From Chloroflexaceae bacterium (GTDB lineage: Bacteria; Chloroflexota; Chloroflexia; Chloroflexales; Chloroflexaceae), in assembly GCA_025057155.1 (NCBI GenBank), contig JANWYD010000025.1, positions 1-49,487 of the forward strand: DNA of 49,487 nucleotides, written 5' to 3'. The position numbers and the translations under genes are program-made. Under the pieces are notes generated by a model. The model ran no database searches. It worked only from the letters and a program-made list of their open reading frames with translations, and was not told where the DNA came from. Positions 1 through 8,477 of this stretch are shown here, piece after piece. Numbering within the stretch: the stretch's first letter is position 1; every line of letters begins with the position of its first letter.

Positions 1-109
1 GTTGAGCGCGGTGGACCCACCCCGTCCCATCCCGAACCGGGTCGTGAAACGCCGCAGCGCCGATGATACTGGGGTTTGAGCCCTGGGAACGTAGGTCCAC
101 GCACGCTAC
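1..109 (+). rRNA. rrf: 5S ribosomal RNA, 5' end cut off by the window
   Basis: The sequence carries the 5S signature: CCCATCCCGAACCGGG, then GTGAAACGCCGCAGCGCCGATG, and near the end GGGAACGTAGGTCC. Roughly the first dozen bases of the gene lie outside the window, so its left end is artificial. The 3' end is approximate, because helix I cannot be closed without the missing 5' strand. A strong terminator follows directly, so this is probably the last gene of an rRNA operon running in from the left. Confidence 0.9.
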
Positions 110-122
110 TACGCTTCAAGTA

Positions 123-163
123 AAAGGTCAGGAGTGATAAGCATCACTCCTGACCTTTGTTTG
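123..163 (+). terminator. Intrinsic terminator of the rRNA operon
   Basis: A perfect 16-bp stem (123-138 with 143-158) closes on the tetraloop AAGC. It is followed by GTTTGTT. It sits just after the 5S gene. The stem reads AAAGGT to AGTGAT on the left arm, with A-rich sequence before it and T-rich sequence after it, so it could stop transcription in both directions. Confidence 0.9.
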
Positions 164-235
164 TTCTGGGGGCAATATCTTTAAGGCGCTCCTTGCGGTA
201 TGGTCCCTCTCCCTACCTTCTCCCGCCGGGAATAG

Positions 236-1018
236 CTATGATCCGCTGGCCTCGTCGAGTCCGGCGCGGCCGCGAAAGGCCGGGTCGCGGATGTCAATTT
301 CCTGGCCGGCCAGGTCAGCCGCTACAGGATGACAGAGGTAGGCAACAGCCCGCGCTGGTATGCGCGGATCAGCCAGGTCCTCGCGACGCAAGCGGCTAAT
401 GGCGTTGATGCCCGAGGCCCGAATGCTGACCTGCATATCGGTGTCAACCACCCCCGGGCGCAACCCATACGTCCGAATGCCGCGTTCGCCAAACTCCAGC
501 CTGATCGCCTGGGTAAGCATGGCCAGGCCTGCCTTGGCGGCGCAGTAGGCGCTCCAGCCCTCACGCGGTGTGCTCGCCGCTCCCGAACTGATGTTAATGA
601 TTACCCCTCCGCCTCGCTGTACCATCACCGGCAGCGCCGCCCGGCAGCCATGAAATGCGCCGACCAGGTTCACCCTGATCGCGGTGGCCCACGCCTCTGG
701 ATCGACAGCGTCGAGAAAGGCGATAGGTTCGATGATCCCGGCGTTGTTCACCAGGATGTCAAGCCGTCCAAACCGCTCCAGGCTGCCTTCGACCACGGCC
801 TGAACTTCACTGAAGTTGCGCACGTCACAGATTGGCGTCCACCCCAGATCGTTGACCCGGGCCAGTTCGCCGGTCAGTTCCTCGGCGGCTTCCATGGTGC
901 GCACCGTGGCTACTACGGTTGCCCCGCGGCGCGCCAGTTCCAGGGCCGTGGCCCTGCCAATGCCACGACTCGCCCCCGTGATGATGACCACTCTTCCATC
1001 GAGCCCCAGTTCGCTCAT
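236..1018 (-). CDS. Short-chain dehydrogenase/reductase (SDR) family oxidoreductase
   Basis: This 260-residue protein is a classical SDR. Its Rossmann dinucleotide motif TGASRGIG is at residues 14-21 and the structural motif NNAG at 91-94. The catalytic set is Ser144/145 (NISSG), Tyr158 and Lys162 (YCAAK). After the active site it has RPGVVDTDM, typical of the PG motif region. It should catalyse an NAD(P)H-dependent carbonyl/alcohol interconversion; the substrate cannot be read from sequence. The start is the ATG before MSELGLDG, chosen because the SDR fold begins there and AAGGAA lies about 8 bases upstream. A longer open frame exists upstream but looks non-coding. The gene appears monocistronic and is transcribed toward the 5S terminator. 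Confidence 0.9.
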   Translation of the reverse strand: MSELGLDGRVVIITGASRGIGRATALELARRGATVVATVRTMEAAEELTGELARVNDLGWTPICDVRNFSEVQAVVEGSLERFGRLDILVNNAGIIEPIAFLDAVDPEAWATAIRVNLVGAFHGCRAALPVMVQRGGGVIINISSGAASTPREGWSAYCAAKAGLAMLTQAIRLEFGERGIRTYGLRPGVVDTDMQVSIRASGINAISRLRREDLADPRIPARAVAYLCHPVAADLAGQEIDIRDPAFRGRAGLDEASGS

Positions 1019-1260
1019 AGGTTTTGTTCCTTCATTGATGTGACATGAGACCGTGGATGGGCGGGTTTGGGAGAGCTGCGTTCTTCCGAGAAAGGTCTTT
1101 TTCTCCTGTCGTTGCGTGGCGAAGCCGTATGTGGCGCCTGACGTGAACATAGCTGGTTGGAGGAGATTGGGAGCGAGGTTCCCCAGGCGCTGCCGCCCGT
1201 GGCCGCCGCGGTGACCGTGCCGTTCGAGTTCTTTGTATGCAGACAGGTACGGTAACGGGC

Positions 1261-1289
1261 AGTATACGAAAAAAAGACCCAACCTTCAA
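1261..1289 (-). promoter_or_regulatory. Sigma70-like promoter for the SDR gene
   Basis: On the minus strand, TTGAAG (1284-1289) is separated by 17 bases from TATACT (1261-1266). This predicts a 5' leader of about 235 bases before the SDR start, unless a closer promoter exists. The region 1290-1570 between the two divergent promoters is noticeably AT-richer than its surroundings. It holds no convincing gene, only a short palindrome around 1512-1527. Confidence 0.5.
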
Positions 1290-1571
1290 GCCAGGCTTCG
1301 GAAGTCATAGTTCCCAAGTAAATTATTATTTGATGAACAGATCCAAAATTTGCTGATGCTGGCAACCCGGTATGCCAGTGACCACATGCTCACAAAGGGA
1401 GCCGCGCCTCGATTGGAGTAAGACGACAGTTTGTACAGTTACTACATTCTTGTTTATATAGCAGTCCTCTTCAGGTTGTGAAGCCCGGAGTATCAGACGT
1501 ACCCGTCGGGACGCAGCGCGCTGCGTTCTTACGCGCGGCCGCTGCTTAGAGATGGCGTAGGACTGTATATA

Positions 1572-1599
1572 TTGACAAATCAAAGAGATTCTGTTAAAT
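1572..1599 (+). promoter_or_regulatory. Sigma70-like promoter for the secreted protein gene
   Basis: A perfect TTGACA (1572-1577) is followed after 16 bases by TTAAAT (1594-1599, 4 of 6 consensus). A strong ribosome-binding sequence, AAGGAGGT, follows at 1635-1642. A seven-codon open frame (ATG at 1624, TGA at 1645-1647) overlaps that element and contains two AGG codons in a row, though this may be accidental. Confidence 0.55.
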
Positions 1600-1775
1600 T
1601 TGAGCATTAATTCTTCCCTGCAGATGAGTTGCATAAGGAGGTCATGAGCGGGCAATTAGCACCTGATGTTCCGCCGGACAATCTGAGCATTTTGGAGAAG
1701 CCATATTCGGTCTGGCGCCCGAGTCGCCCTTGTCGTGTCGTTCGCTCCGCAATCAGACAGAAATGGACACTCATC

Positions 1776-3341
1776 ATGCTGTACAGACGTGCGACGCTGG
1801 TCGTGATGGTGGCGCTGCTCGTAATGATGACGGGGTTGACGCTTCCGGTGGCGATGGCGCAAAGCAAAGGGGAGGGAGGCCCCGCTCCAGCGCAGGCGCC
1901 TGGTCAGACGATCAACGGCACGCCCCTGACCGTAAGGGTGCTGGATAACCTGGCTATGGCGGTGAACTTTGACGGGCGCAGGCAATTCTTCGCTGACACC
2001 GACGGAGGTACGTTTGTTCAGGTAGATGGTATTGTCTATGGCAGTACGCCGGCGGCAGGCGGCGGATTTGCCCCGCGGCCGTTTACGCCGGTATCCAATA
2101 GTCCGGTGACCGGTTCAGGTACCGCAGCTGATCCCTTCAGGATCGCGACAGAGGTCGAAGCCGGGACATCCGGCGTCCGTGTCTCACAGGTAACGACCTA
2201 TGTGAACGGCGAGCGACGGTATCGTGTTGACATCACGGCCAGAAACACATCATCGGCCAACCGCAACGTGCGCATATTTCACGGCGCCGATCTCTTCCTC
2301 AACTTCCCGGGGAACGTTCTCGATTTCGGCTTTGGCTTTTTTGATCCGCCCACCGGCGCAGTAGGCGCCCTCTCTCAGGATCAGCGCTCGGTTCAGGTCT
2401 TCATTCCCATAACCGCACCGACTGCCTACCAGGAAGCCTTCTACGCCACCTTCTGGAGCCGGATCGGCGGCGCCAATGGCGCCCCCGGGCCGGGCTTTGA
2501 CAACACGATCAATTCTAGTTTCCACGATACGGCAGCCGGTCTGCAATACGATCGGACCCTCGCTCCCGGCGCCAGCGAGACGGTCAGCCTGTTCGGGGCC
2601 TTTGGCCTGGCCGACGATGTGGGGATTAGGCCACCGGCGCTTGAGTTGCCCCCGGAACCGGCCGATGTCTGGGTTGTCATCCGCCCGTCATTCAATCTGT
2701 CCGTGGCGCCGCGATCCATCATTGTCTTCGAGATCGTGATCACCAATATCGGAAGGGGCGCTGCTAGCAGCACCGAGATCATCTTTCCGTTTGATCCGGA
2801 TCTGCTGCAGGTGGTTGATGCGAGCTTCGATGTCCCAACCACGTGGGTGGCAGCCGTCAACCGCGACTCGCTGGTGATCCGCAGCGGTCTGCTTGGCCCC
2901 CGTTCCGGGCGCACTCGAGGAACCATTCGCTTCACGGTGCGCGAGAATGCGCGACAGGGTGGCACTATCACCGGCCGGGTGCAACTCCGCTGGACGGACG
3001 GCGGCAGGGGCGGTCGCAGTCAGAGTAATCTCTTCGTGATCCCGGTAGGCCCTACCGCACAAAGCAGTCCTACCTATGTTATCGTGGTCGAGCCAGCGGC
3101 GGGATCCTCTGGCGCCGTATTCAGGTTCACGAGCCCGATCTTCGTCCCGCGTGAGCCAGTGGGAGTCTGGTACAACTTGCCTGACGGTCGCGTCGTTGCG
3201 GTCAACACGCTCCGCGCCAATGATGAGGGGGCTTTGACAGTCAACTTCACCAGTCGCGATCTGCCGCCCGGAACCTACTCGATGGTTTTCTACGGCCTGT
3301 GGAGTGAGTTTACAGCGGTGACGCCGTTTGTGATCCGGTAG
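1776..3341 (+). CDS. Secreted protein with a C-terminal DUF11/CARDB-like beta-sandwich domain
   Basis: The predicted product has 521 residues. It begins with a clear signal peptide (MLYRRATLVVMVALL..., likely cleaved after AMA near residue 30). The mature part is all-beta in character. Residues of roughly 260-400 (VIRPSFNLSVAPRS to FVIPVGPT) resemble a repeat-type extracellular adhesion or CARDB/DUF11 sandwich. No catalytic motif is visible, so the function is unknown; a cell-surface or exported role is inferred. Start choice is uncertain. ATG 1776 gives the best signal peptide, but it has no obvious ribosome site. The in-frame ATG at 1644 sits only two bases after a perfect GGAGG and would add 44 hydrophilic residues before the signal peptide. 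Confidence 0.7.
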   Translation: MLYRRATLVVMVALLVMMTGLTLPVAMAQSKGEGGPAPAQAPGQTINGTPLTVRVLDNLAMAVNFDGRRQFFADTDGGTFVQVDGIVYGSTPAAGGGFAPRPFTPVSNSPVTGSGTAADPFRIATEVEAGTSGVRVSQVTTYVNGERRYRVDITARNTSSANRNVRIFHGADLFLNFPGNVLDFGFGFFDPPTGAVGALSQDQRSVQVFIPITAPTAYQEAFYATFWSRIGGANGAPGPGFDNTINSSFHDTAAGLQYDRTLAPGASETVSLFGAFGLADDVGIRPPALELPPEPADVWVVIRPSFNLSVAPRSIIVFEIVITNIGRGAASSTEIIFPFDPDLLQVVDASFDVPTTWVAAVNRDSLVIRSGLLGPRSGRTRGTIRFTVRENARQGGTITGRVQLRWTDGGRGGRSQSNLFVIPVGPTAQSSPTYVIVVEPAAGSSGAVFRFTSPIFVPREPVGVWYNLPDGRVVAVNTLRANDEGALTVNFTSRDLPPGTYSMVFYGLWSEFTAVTPFVIR

Positions 3342-3367
3342 GGGAAACGGGCGTGCAACCGGTAACG

Positions 3368-3400
3368 CACCACCTCGTGCCTCGAAGGCACGAGGTGGTG
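3368..3400 (+). terminator. Perfect 15-bp hairpin after the secreted protein gene
   Basis: The arms 3368-3382 and 3386-3400 are fully complementary with a three-base loop CGA. There is no T run after it, so it may end transcription weakly or stabilise the mRNA end. A second inverted repeat follows, with arms near 3422-3437 and 3473-3489 (AGGGCTGATGCA and its complement) and one mismatch. Confidence 0.5.
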
Positions 3401-3507
3401 GTCATTGGCGTTCTGTCTAACCAGGGCTGATGCAGAGTCCGCCTCCGGCGGGGTTTGGTGCTTACCCCGAAGGCTTTGCATCAGCCCTGACCGTGTAACG
3501 GCAGGGC

Positions 3508-3535
3508 TTGACAAATCCTCCGGGCGGATTAAGAT
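3508..3535 (+). promoter_or_regulatory. Sigma70-like promoter for the winged-helix-like gene
   Basis: TTGACA (3508-3513), 16 bases, then TAAGAT (3530-3535, 4 of 6). Transcription would begin near 3542. This leaves about 29 bases of leader carrying GGGAGGGCGAGG before the ATG at 3571 and argues against the upstream in-frame starts at 3508 and 3544. Confidence 0.55.
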
Positions 3536-3570
3536 ACAAACAGATGTTCGTTCGAGGCGGGAGGGCGAGG

Positions 3571-4143
3571 ATGACCCTGGATACGGCCGATATTCCTCAG
3601 GCGGATCAGCTCTGGGATGTGGCGCGGGTAGCCGAGGCGATCGCGCGGGGCCGCCACGACACCGAAGAGATCGCGGCATACATCGGCATGAAGGTGCCGC
3701 GCCAGGGGCACTACTATACCCAGGCGGCGCGTATCCTCGGGCTGGTGACGGAGGGCGAACCCGGTGAAGCGCCGCGCCTCACCACCCTCGGGCGAAGCTT
3801 CGTGCGCAGCAACCGGGTTGAGCAGCGCACCTTTCTGCGCCGCTTATTGCTCCAGCGCGAGCCGACCCGCTCGGTCATTATCAGGCTGCGCGCCCGTGAC
3901 GGGCTGGATCGCCAGGAACTGGCTGAGACCCTTCAGCAACTGGCGCCGCTCGCCGCCAGCACCGCCAGCCGGCGCGCCCACACCATCGCGGCATGGCTCT
4001 GCGCGGTAGATCTGGCTGAGTGGCAGAATGATCGGCTGGTGTACACCGGCCCGGCTTTCGTCGGCGCCGCCGGGGCGCAGGCGTCTTCACCGGCAGGTGA
4101 TGCAGAAGGTTGGGGAAACGTGAGTTCCCCCTGGTCACGGTAG
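3571..4143 (+). CDS. Small winged-helix-like protein (DUF7226-like), possible DNA-binding protein
   Basis: The 190-residue product has an N-terminal half (residues about 10-75) of the form AxAIARGxxDTEEIAxYIGM...RQGHYYTQAARILGLV. It resembles the small winged-helix module often appended to restriction enzymes and AAA proteins. The second half is a predicted helical region with no known motif. No nuclease residues are visible, so it is described only as a likely nucleic-acid-binding protein. The start at 3571 has a good ribosome site and follows a promoter. The last ten codons (4112-4130) run through a copy of the dispersed 19-nt hairpin described in the findings, so the C terminus may have been altered by that repeat. 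Confidence 0.6.
   Translation: MTLDTADIPQADQLWDVARVAEAIARGRHDTEEIAAYIGMKVPRQGHYYTQAARILGLVTEGEPGEAPRLTTLGRSFVRSNRVEQRTFLRRLLLQREPTRSVIIRLRARDGLDRQELAETLQQLAPLAASTASRRAHTIAAWLCAVDLAEWQNDRLVYTGPAFVGAAGAQASSPAGDAEGWGNVSSPWSR
4112..4130 (+). repeat. Copy of the 19-nt GGGGAAA-CCNGR-TTTCCCC hairpin family
   Basis: The element reads GGGGAAACGTGAGTTCCCC. It lies inside the 3' end of the preceding gene. It matches the family in length and in the outer stem, but the first loop-proximal pair (A/G) is broken. Confidence 0.5.
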
Positions 4144-4161
4144 GCGGTACAGGAGCAACCT

Positions 4162-4947
4162 TCACGGTTGCACCACAGTAACCGCCTCCACTGCTGTTTC
4201 CACACTGAGGGGCGCGCCGCCTGGCTGGAGCCAGGCCAGAAACTCGATGTTGCCGGCCGGTCCGCTGAGGGGGGAGCGGGTCAGGCCGCGCGGGGTCAGG
4301 CCCAGTTCCGCGGCTGTCGCCAATACCTCGCGGAGCACAGCCTGGTGAACAGCGGGGTCGCGCACCACGCCGCCACGGCTCACGTGCTCGGGGCCAGCCT
4401 CGAATTGCGGCTTGATCAGCGCCACGATCCAGCCGGTCGCACGCACGAGCCGGCGCACAGCCGGCAAGACCAGCTTCAAAGAGATAAACGATACGTCAAT
4501 GGTTGCACAGTCGGCCGTGACTCCGCCGGGCAGGGCTTGCAGATGGCGAATGTTGGTGCGTTCAAGGACCGTCACTCGCGGGTCGGAGCGCAGGCGGTAG
4601 TCGAGCAAGCCGTAGCCCACGTCCACGGCGTAGACGTGAGCAGCGCCCCGCTGCAGCAAGACGTCGGTGAAGCCCCCGGTGGAGGCGCCGACGTCGAGGG
4701 CCACAAGTCCCGCAGGGCTAAGCCCGAAGACGTCGAGGGCGTGGGCGAGTTTGTAACCCCCACGGCTGACGTAGGGTAGCGCCGCTGTCACCTCGACGGC
4801 AGCGTCTTCGTCTACCAGAACGCCGGGTTTGGTTGCTGGCTGGCCCGCGACACGCACGCTCCCGGCCAGCACGAGGGCCTGGGCCTTGCTGCGCGTCTCG
4901 GCCAGTCCGCGTGCGACCAGAAGTTGGTCAAGGCGTGTTTTTGCCAT
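4162..4947 (-). CDS. tlyA: TlyA family rRNA (cytidine-2'-O)-methyltransferase
   Basis: The 261-residue protein has an N-terminal S4 RNA-binding domain ([20 protein letters not shown], residues about 1-60) and an FtsJ/RrmJ-like methyltransferase domain. The SAM-binding motif is [11 protein letters not shown] near residue 85, and KPQFE lies near 185. Family members methylate the ribose of C1409 in 16S and C1920 in 23S rRNA. The usual hemolysin name is historical. The start at MAKTRL overlaps the 3' end of the upstream gene by 20 bases, which implies translational coupling in the glyS operon. An open frame extends upstream but only in a shadow of that neighbour. Confidence 0.93.
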   Translation of the reverse strand: MAKTRLDQLLVARGLAETRSKAQALVLAGSVRVAGQPATKPGVLVDEDAAVEVTAALPYVSRGGYKLAHALDVFGLSPAGLVALDVGASTGGFTDVLLQRGAAHVYAVDVGYGLLDYRLRSDPRVTVLERTNIRHLQALPGGVTADCATIDVSFISLKLVLPAVRRLVRATGWIVALIKPQFEAGPEHVSRGGVVRDPAVHQAVLREVLATAAELGLTPRGLTRSPLSGPAGNIEFLAWLQPGGAPLSVETAVEAVTVVQP

Positions 4948-5305
4948 ACTCCTCGTGACCGGGCGGGGCTCGCCTGGCGCGTTCGCGCTCCAGGCGAGCG
5001 ATCTCCTGTTCCAACTCCGCCGCCATTTGCCGTAACCAGGCCGGTGGGGGGTTGTGGGGATCGTTGAGCTTCGGGCGCAAGCGGCGCAATTCGGCTTTGC
5101 GTTGTCGCAGGGCGGCATCAAGGGTGCCGGAGGGTTCGGGCGGCGGCGTGGGCGGCTCCGCTTGCGTCTCCAGGTAGGCCACGACCAGTTCGCTCAAGAG
5201 TTCGTCCAGGTCGCGATCGGCATGCTCCAGCAAACGCAGCAGTTTAGCCCGCTGCGCCGCGGTAAGATAGATCCGCGTGGGAATGGCGAAGCGACCTTCG
5301 TCCAT
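4928..5305 (-). CDS. Small conserved hypothetical protein, RHH-like N terminus and coiled coil
   Basis: The 125-residue product starts with [16 protein letters not shown]...[14 protein letters not shown], a pattern like a ribbon-helix-helix protein (strand then two helices). A proline-rich linker ([10 protein letters not shown], about 52-61) follows, then a highly charged helical tail that probably forms a coiled coil. It lies 3 bases after glyS and overlaps tlyA by 20 bases, so it is expressed with them. The function is not recognised. A regulatory or ribosome-linked role is only suggested by its place between a tRNA synthetase and an rRNA methylase. Confidence 0.7.
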   Translation of the reverse strand: MDEGRFAIPTRIYLTAAQRAKLLRLLEHADRDLDELLSELVVAYLETQAEPPTPPPEPSGTLDAALRQRKAELRRLRPKLNDPHNPPPAWLRQMAAELEQEIARLERERARRAPPGHEEYGKNTP

Positions 5306-5308
5306 CGC

Positions 5309-6925
5309 TTAGCGTAGCTTCTCGCGCAGGTAGAGCGGCAGGTCGGCAACGGGCACCCGCTCCTGGGCCATGGTATCACGGTCACGCACAGTCACGGTGT
5401 CGGCGAGCGCCGGTTCTTTGCCTTCGCCAAGGGTGTCAAAGTCCACCGTAATGCAATACGGCGTGCCAATTTCGTCCTGACGGCGGTAGAGCTTGCCGAT
5501 AGCGCCGGTATCATCATACACCGTCCGCGCGCCGAGTTCCAGTTGGAGCTGGCGGCGGATGCGGCGCGCCGTCTCAACCATCGCGTCGTGGTTGCGTTTG
5601 AGGGGGAAGACGGCGACTTTTACCGGCGCCAGGCGGGGTCGCAGGCGCAGGACGGTGCGGAAGTGCTCATCGATCAACGGTTGGGCCTGGCCGCGCAGCT
5701 TCTTGCCCAATTCGATGGCATCGGCGCCGGGCATGGCCAGGAGCGGCTCAACCTCCGGCAGACGCTCGGGCAGATGGCTGCGAATGGCCTCACCATAAGC
5801 GAGGAGAGCGTCGCGCGCCTCGGAGTGGAGTTTCTCACTGCGGCCTACCGATTTGAGAAAGGCGGCGAGGGCGTCGGCCACGGCTTCGACTCTCTCCGGA
5901 GGCGGGGCTTTGGTCATCTCTTCAGCATAAGCCTCGCAGAGCACCGCCAGCGCGCCCCGTCCTACGCCAGCCGAAGGCTCGATCACGTAGGGTACGACGT
6001 GTTGCCGGCGTTCGGGATCAAAGTAGGTCAGCCGCGCCGTACTGTCGGAGTTCGGATTGACGCGCGCGGTCAGGTTCAGGCTGGCCTGATCCTTTGAATG
6101 TGAGCCCAGATCATAATCGGTACGGTTGGCAATACCCTCGATCTCCTGGGCGCCGAGGTCAGGATAGTGGTACATCAAATCGAAGGTGCGCTTGGAGTAA
6201 TGGGCCAGTTCATCGGGGGGCACATCATAGACGGTGATGCGTTCGCGGGGCACGCCGACGCTTTCCCACCAGCGCAGGCGCTCTTCGAGCCACTGCTGAT
6301 GCCAGACCTCGTCAGTGCCGGGCATGACGAAGTACTCGATCTCCATCTGCTCAAACTCGCGCACCCGGAAGAGGAAGTTGCGCGGGTTAATCTCGTTGCG
6401 GAAGGCCTTGCCAACCTGGGCGATGCCGAAGGGCAACTTGCGGCTGGTGGTTGCCAGCACGTTGGCGAAGTTGACGAAGATTCCCTGGGCAGTTTCGGGG
6501 CGCAGGTAGGCCAGGGCGCCGCTATCGGCCACGGGGCCGACCTGCGTGCTGAACATCATATTGAAGGGCCGCGGCTCGGTGAGGTCGGTCGAGCCGCAGT
6601 TGGGGCAGCGGCCGTGAATGTGATCGGCGCGCCAGCGGCTCTTGCAGGCGCGACAATCTACCAGGGGGTCGTTAAAGGTCTCTTCGTGGCCCGAGTACTT
6701 CCACACCAGGCGATTCATAAGAATGGCCGCGTCGAGACCCTCCATATCATCGCGCTCGTAGACATTGGCGCGCCACCATTCGGCGATGAGATTGTTTTTG
6801 AGTTCGACACCCAGAGGGCCGTAGTCGTAGATGCCCTGCAGCCCGCCGTAGATCTCGCTGCCGGGAAAGACAAAGCCGCGACGTTTGCACAAAGACACGA
6901 TTTGATTGAGGCTCGTAGCGGTCAT
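5309..6925 (-). CDS. glyS: Glycyl-tRNA synthetase, dimeric eukaryote-like type
   Basis: The 538-residue class II enzyme charges tRNA-Gly in the cytoplasm. It is the single-chain alpha2 type, not the GlyQ/GlyS heterotetramer. Visible motifs are [11 protein letters not shown] near the N terminus, a Cys4 zinc site CRACK...CPNCG near residues 90-110, [11 protein letters not shown], the class II motif region [11 protein letters not shown], the motif 2 region [19 protein letters not shown], and a C-terminal anticodon-binding domain (VAVFPLKRN onward). The start at MTATSLNQ has AGGAG about 9 bases upstream; the longer upstream frame enters the riboswitch terminator. It is the first gene of an operon with the small coiled-coil gene and tlyA. 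Expression is probably set by the glycine T-box immediately upstream. Confidence 0.96.
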   Translation of the reverse strand: MTATSLNQIVSLCKRRGFVFPGSEIYGGLQGIYDYGPLGVELKNNLIAEWWRANVYERDDMEGLDAAILMNRLVWKYSGHEETFNDPLVDCRACKSRWRADHIHGRCPNCGSTDLTEPRPFNMMFSTQVGPVADSGALAYLRPETAQGIFVNFANVLATTSRKLPFGIAQVGKAFRNEINPRNFLFRVREFEQMEIEYFVMPGTDEVWHQQWLEERLRWWESVGVPRERITVYDVPPDELAHYSKRTFDLMYHYPDLGAQEIEGIANRTDYDLGSHSKDQASLNLTARVNPNSDSTARLTYFDPERRQHVVPYVIEPSAGVGRGALAVLCEAYAEEMTKAPPPERVEAVADALAAFLKSVGRSEKLHSEARDALLAYGEAIRSHLPERLPEVEPLLAMPGADAIELGKKLRGQAQPLIDEHFRTVLRLRPRLAPVKVAVFPLKRNHDAMVETARRIRRQLQLELGARTVYDDTGAIGKLYRRQDEIGTPYCITVDFDTLGEGKEPALADTVTVRDRDTMAQERVPVADLPLYLREKLR

Positions 6926-6988
6926 AGATGCTGCTCCTGTATAGCGTAGCGGCGGGCGCCCGGCGCTCGCCTCAGCCCGGGGCAACAG

Positions 6989-7019
6989 AAAACCCCAGGC
7001 GACCAGTGTTCGCCTGGGG
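6989..7019 (-). terminator. Terminator arm of the T-box
   Basis: CCCCAGGCGA (7019-7010) pairs perfectly with TCGCCTGGGG (7002-6993) and is followed by TTTTCTGTT on the minus strand. In the antiterminated state the T-box sequence would sequester the 5' arm region. Confidence 0.9.
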
Positions 7020-7221
7020 ACGCATCATACCGACGCGCGGTTCCACCCCAGTTAGCGGCGCCCCGGGCGCACGCTCACCTCATTCAGGAGGAGCGCATAG
7101 CGCTTCCTCGGCGGCTCCCCGGCGCCCTTCCCCCAAACCGTACCACCGGGCTTGCACCATCCCCGGTTCGCTGGAGGCCGGCGCGCGGGGTACTCTTCCG
7201 GATCACAGCCGTCAAATTAAC
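6989..7221 (-). promoter_or_regulatory. Glycine T-box riboswitch controlling glyS
   Basis: Reading the minus strand, the leader begins with Stem I elements: CCGG-AAGAGTA-CCCC pairing with GGGG-GAAGGGCG-CCGG. This places GGC at 7124-7126 in the specifier position, a glycine codon. A conserved apical segment GCGAACCGGGGATGGTG lies between. The T-box sequence GGTGGAACCGCG is at 7036-7047 and its tRNA-binding bulge reads TGGA, which would pair with the UCCA 3' end of uncharged tRNA-Gly. The terminator follows: a 10-bp stem (7010-7019 with 6993-7002), a 7-base loop and TTTT. Low glycine charging should favour the antiterminator and switch glyS on. Confidence 0.93.
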
Positions 7222-7227
7222 GGCTTC

Positions 7228-7256
7228 AGTATACCACAGGCCAGTCGGCTCGTCAT
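7228..7256 (-). promoter_or_regulatory. Promoter of the glyS T-box transcript
   Basis: On the minus strand ATGACG (7251-7256, 4 of 6) is followed after 17 bases by TATACT (7228-7233). The -10 is preceded by TGG, giving an extended -10. The predicted start near 7221 is exactly where the T-box leader begins. Confidence 0.7.
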
Positions 7257-7293
7257 CCCCGGCATCCGTCTCCGCCATGGGCCATAGGGGGAC

Positions 7294-7312
7294 GGAGAAA
7301 CCGGGTGTCTCC
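7294..7312 (+). repeat. Copy of the 19-nt hairpin family
   Basis: GGAGAAACCGGGTGTCTCC. Relative to the family consensus, stem position 3 changes G to A and its partner changes C to T, so the pair is kept. Confidence 0.5.
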
Positions 7313-7389
7313 GCCTTCTCAGGTGCAGGGTTTTTCAAGCGAGAAGGGGTTTTCGGCATTCCAATGCGCTTACGATCCTCACCTCCCGC

Positions 7390-7417
7390 CCCCTCTCCCG
7401 CGCGCGGGAGAGGGGGG
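7390..7417. terminator. GC-rich palindrome downstream of the recombinase gene
   Basis: CCCCTCTCCCGCG meets its complement CGCGGGAGAGGGG. On the minus strand it lies about 105 bases after the xerD-like stop and before the glyS promoter. It could act as a transcript end, but there is no T run. Confidence 0.4.
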
Positions 7418-7523
7418 CGTTGGGGGTCCCGATGCCCCAGATGGCGCATGCGACGCGAGCATGGGCTGGAAAACTCTACACCTGAGAAGTTTCTCCGCCA
7501 CCCTGCCTGATCCGGACGGGAGC

Positions 7524-8477
7524 TCATTCCTCTTCCTTGACCAGCACCCCTTCGTACATTGCGGGGTGCTGGCCGTTGCGCCGAGGAAGCTCGCCTGGTC
7601 GCGCGGACCGCCGCCGGGCAGGCGAACCCTCGGGCAACTGGGTATAGATCTGGGTGGTAGAGAGCGAGGCGTGGCCAAGGCGTTCCTGAACCTCGCGGAG
7701 TTCGGCGCCGTTCTCCAGCAGATGGGCGGCAAAGGAGTGGCGGAGGGTATGCGGAGTCAGATCATGGAGTCCCACTTCCTCGGCATACCCCTTGAGAATA
7801 AGCCAGAGTCCCTGACGGGTGAGGCGCTTGCCGCGATGGTTCAGGAAGAGCGCATCGGTCGGCTGGCTCCCGTTGTGCAGCAGGCGGTTGCGGGCTGAGT
7901 CGAGGTACTCCTCAAGGGCAGTCAGCGCCGTTTCGCCAAGGGGCAGGACCCGTTCGCGGCCAGCCCGTCCCGTGCAGCGAATGGCTCCCTGTGCCAGCAG
8001 CACATCAGAGACATTCAACGCCACCAGTTCGCTCACGCGCAGCCCGGTGGCGTAGAGGAGTTCGAGCATCGCCTTGTCGCGTAATCCCTCAGGCGAGGAA
8101 GCGCGCAGCGGCAATTCCAGCAGTTCATCAACCTGGTGCTGAGACAGAGCCCTGGGAGGATAGCGATCCACCTTGGGCGAGTCGATGCATCGGGATGGAT
8201 CACCGGCAATAATGCGCTGCTCGGTGAGATAGCCGAAGAACGACTTGAGCGCCGCAGTGCGGCGGGCGATTGTCGAATTGGCGTAGCGCCGTTCGCGCAG
8301 GAACAACAGAAAGCCCAGCACGTGATCAGAAGTGACGCTTTGCCACTCGTTCAGGTTCTGGTCCCGCAGATAGGCGCAGAGTTGGTCGAGGTCGGTACGA
8401 TAGGCGGCAATGGTATTGGCAGATGTGCCTCGCTCCGCCGCCATGTACTCCAAAAACTGATCGACTTGCTCTTGCAT
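7524..8477 (-). CDS. xerD: Tyrosine site-specific recombinase of the XerC/XerD type
   Basis: The 317-residue protein has an N-terminal SAM-like core-binding domain (residues about 1-90; VDQFLEYMAAERGTS...) and a C-terminal catalytic domain. The catalytic residues are in place: Arg in ATGLRVSEL, His and Arg in HTLRHSFAAHLL, His in GHAS, and the nucleophile Tyr in TTQIYTQL. The C-terminal tail after the Tyr (EGSPARRRSARPGELPRR...) is longer and more basic than in E. coli XerD. In this context it is probably a housekeeping dimer-resolution recombinase and not a mobile integrase, since no att-like repeats or cargo flank it. AGGAA lies just before the start. XerC versus XerD cannot be decided from sequence alone. 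Confidence 0.88.
   Translation of the reverse strand: MQEQVDQFLEYMAAERGTSANTIAAYRTDLDQLCAYLRDQNLNEWQSVTSDHVLGFLLFLRERRYANSTIARRTAALKSFFGYLTEQRIIAGDPSRCIDSPKVDRYPPRALSQHQVDELLELPLRASSPEGLRDKAMLELLYATGLRVSELVALNVSDVLLAQGAIRCTGRAGRERVLPLGETALTALEEYLDSARNRLLHNGSQPTDALFLNHRGKRLTRQGLWLILKGYAEEVGLHDLTPHTLRHSFAAHLLENGAELREVQERLGHASLSTTQIYTQLPEGSPARRRSARPGELPRRNGQHPAMYEGVLVKEEE

Noticed and set aside
1290-1570. Small gene in the AT-rich stretch
   Set aside because: Open frames there lack ribosome sites and domains; the region is better read as promoter DNA between divergent genes.
7524-8477. Integrase of a mobile element
   Set aside because: No att repeats, cargo or tRNA next to it; the size and motifs fit a housekeeping Xer recombinase.
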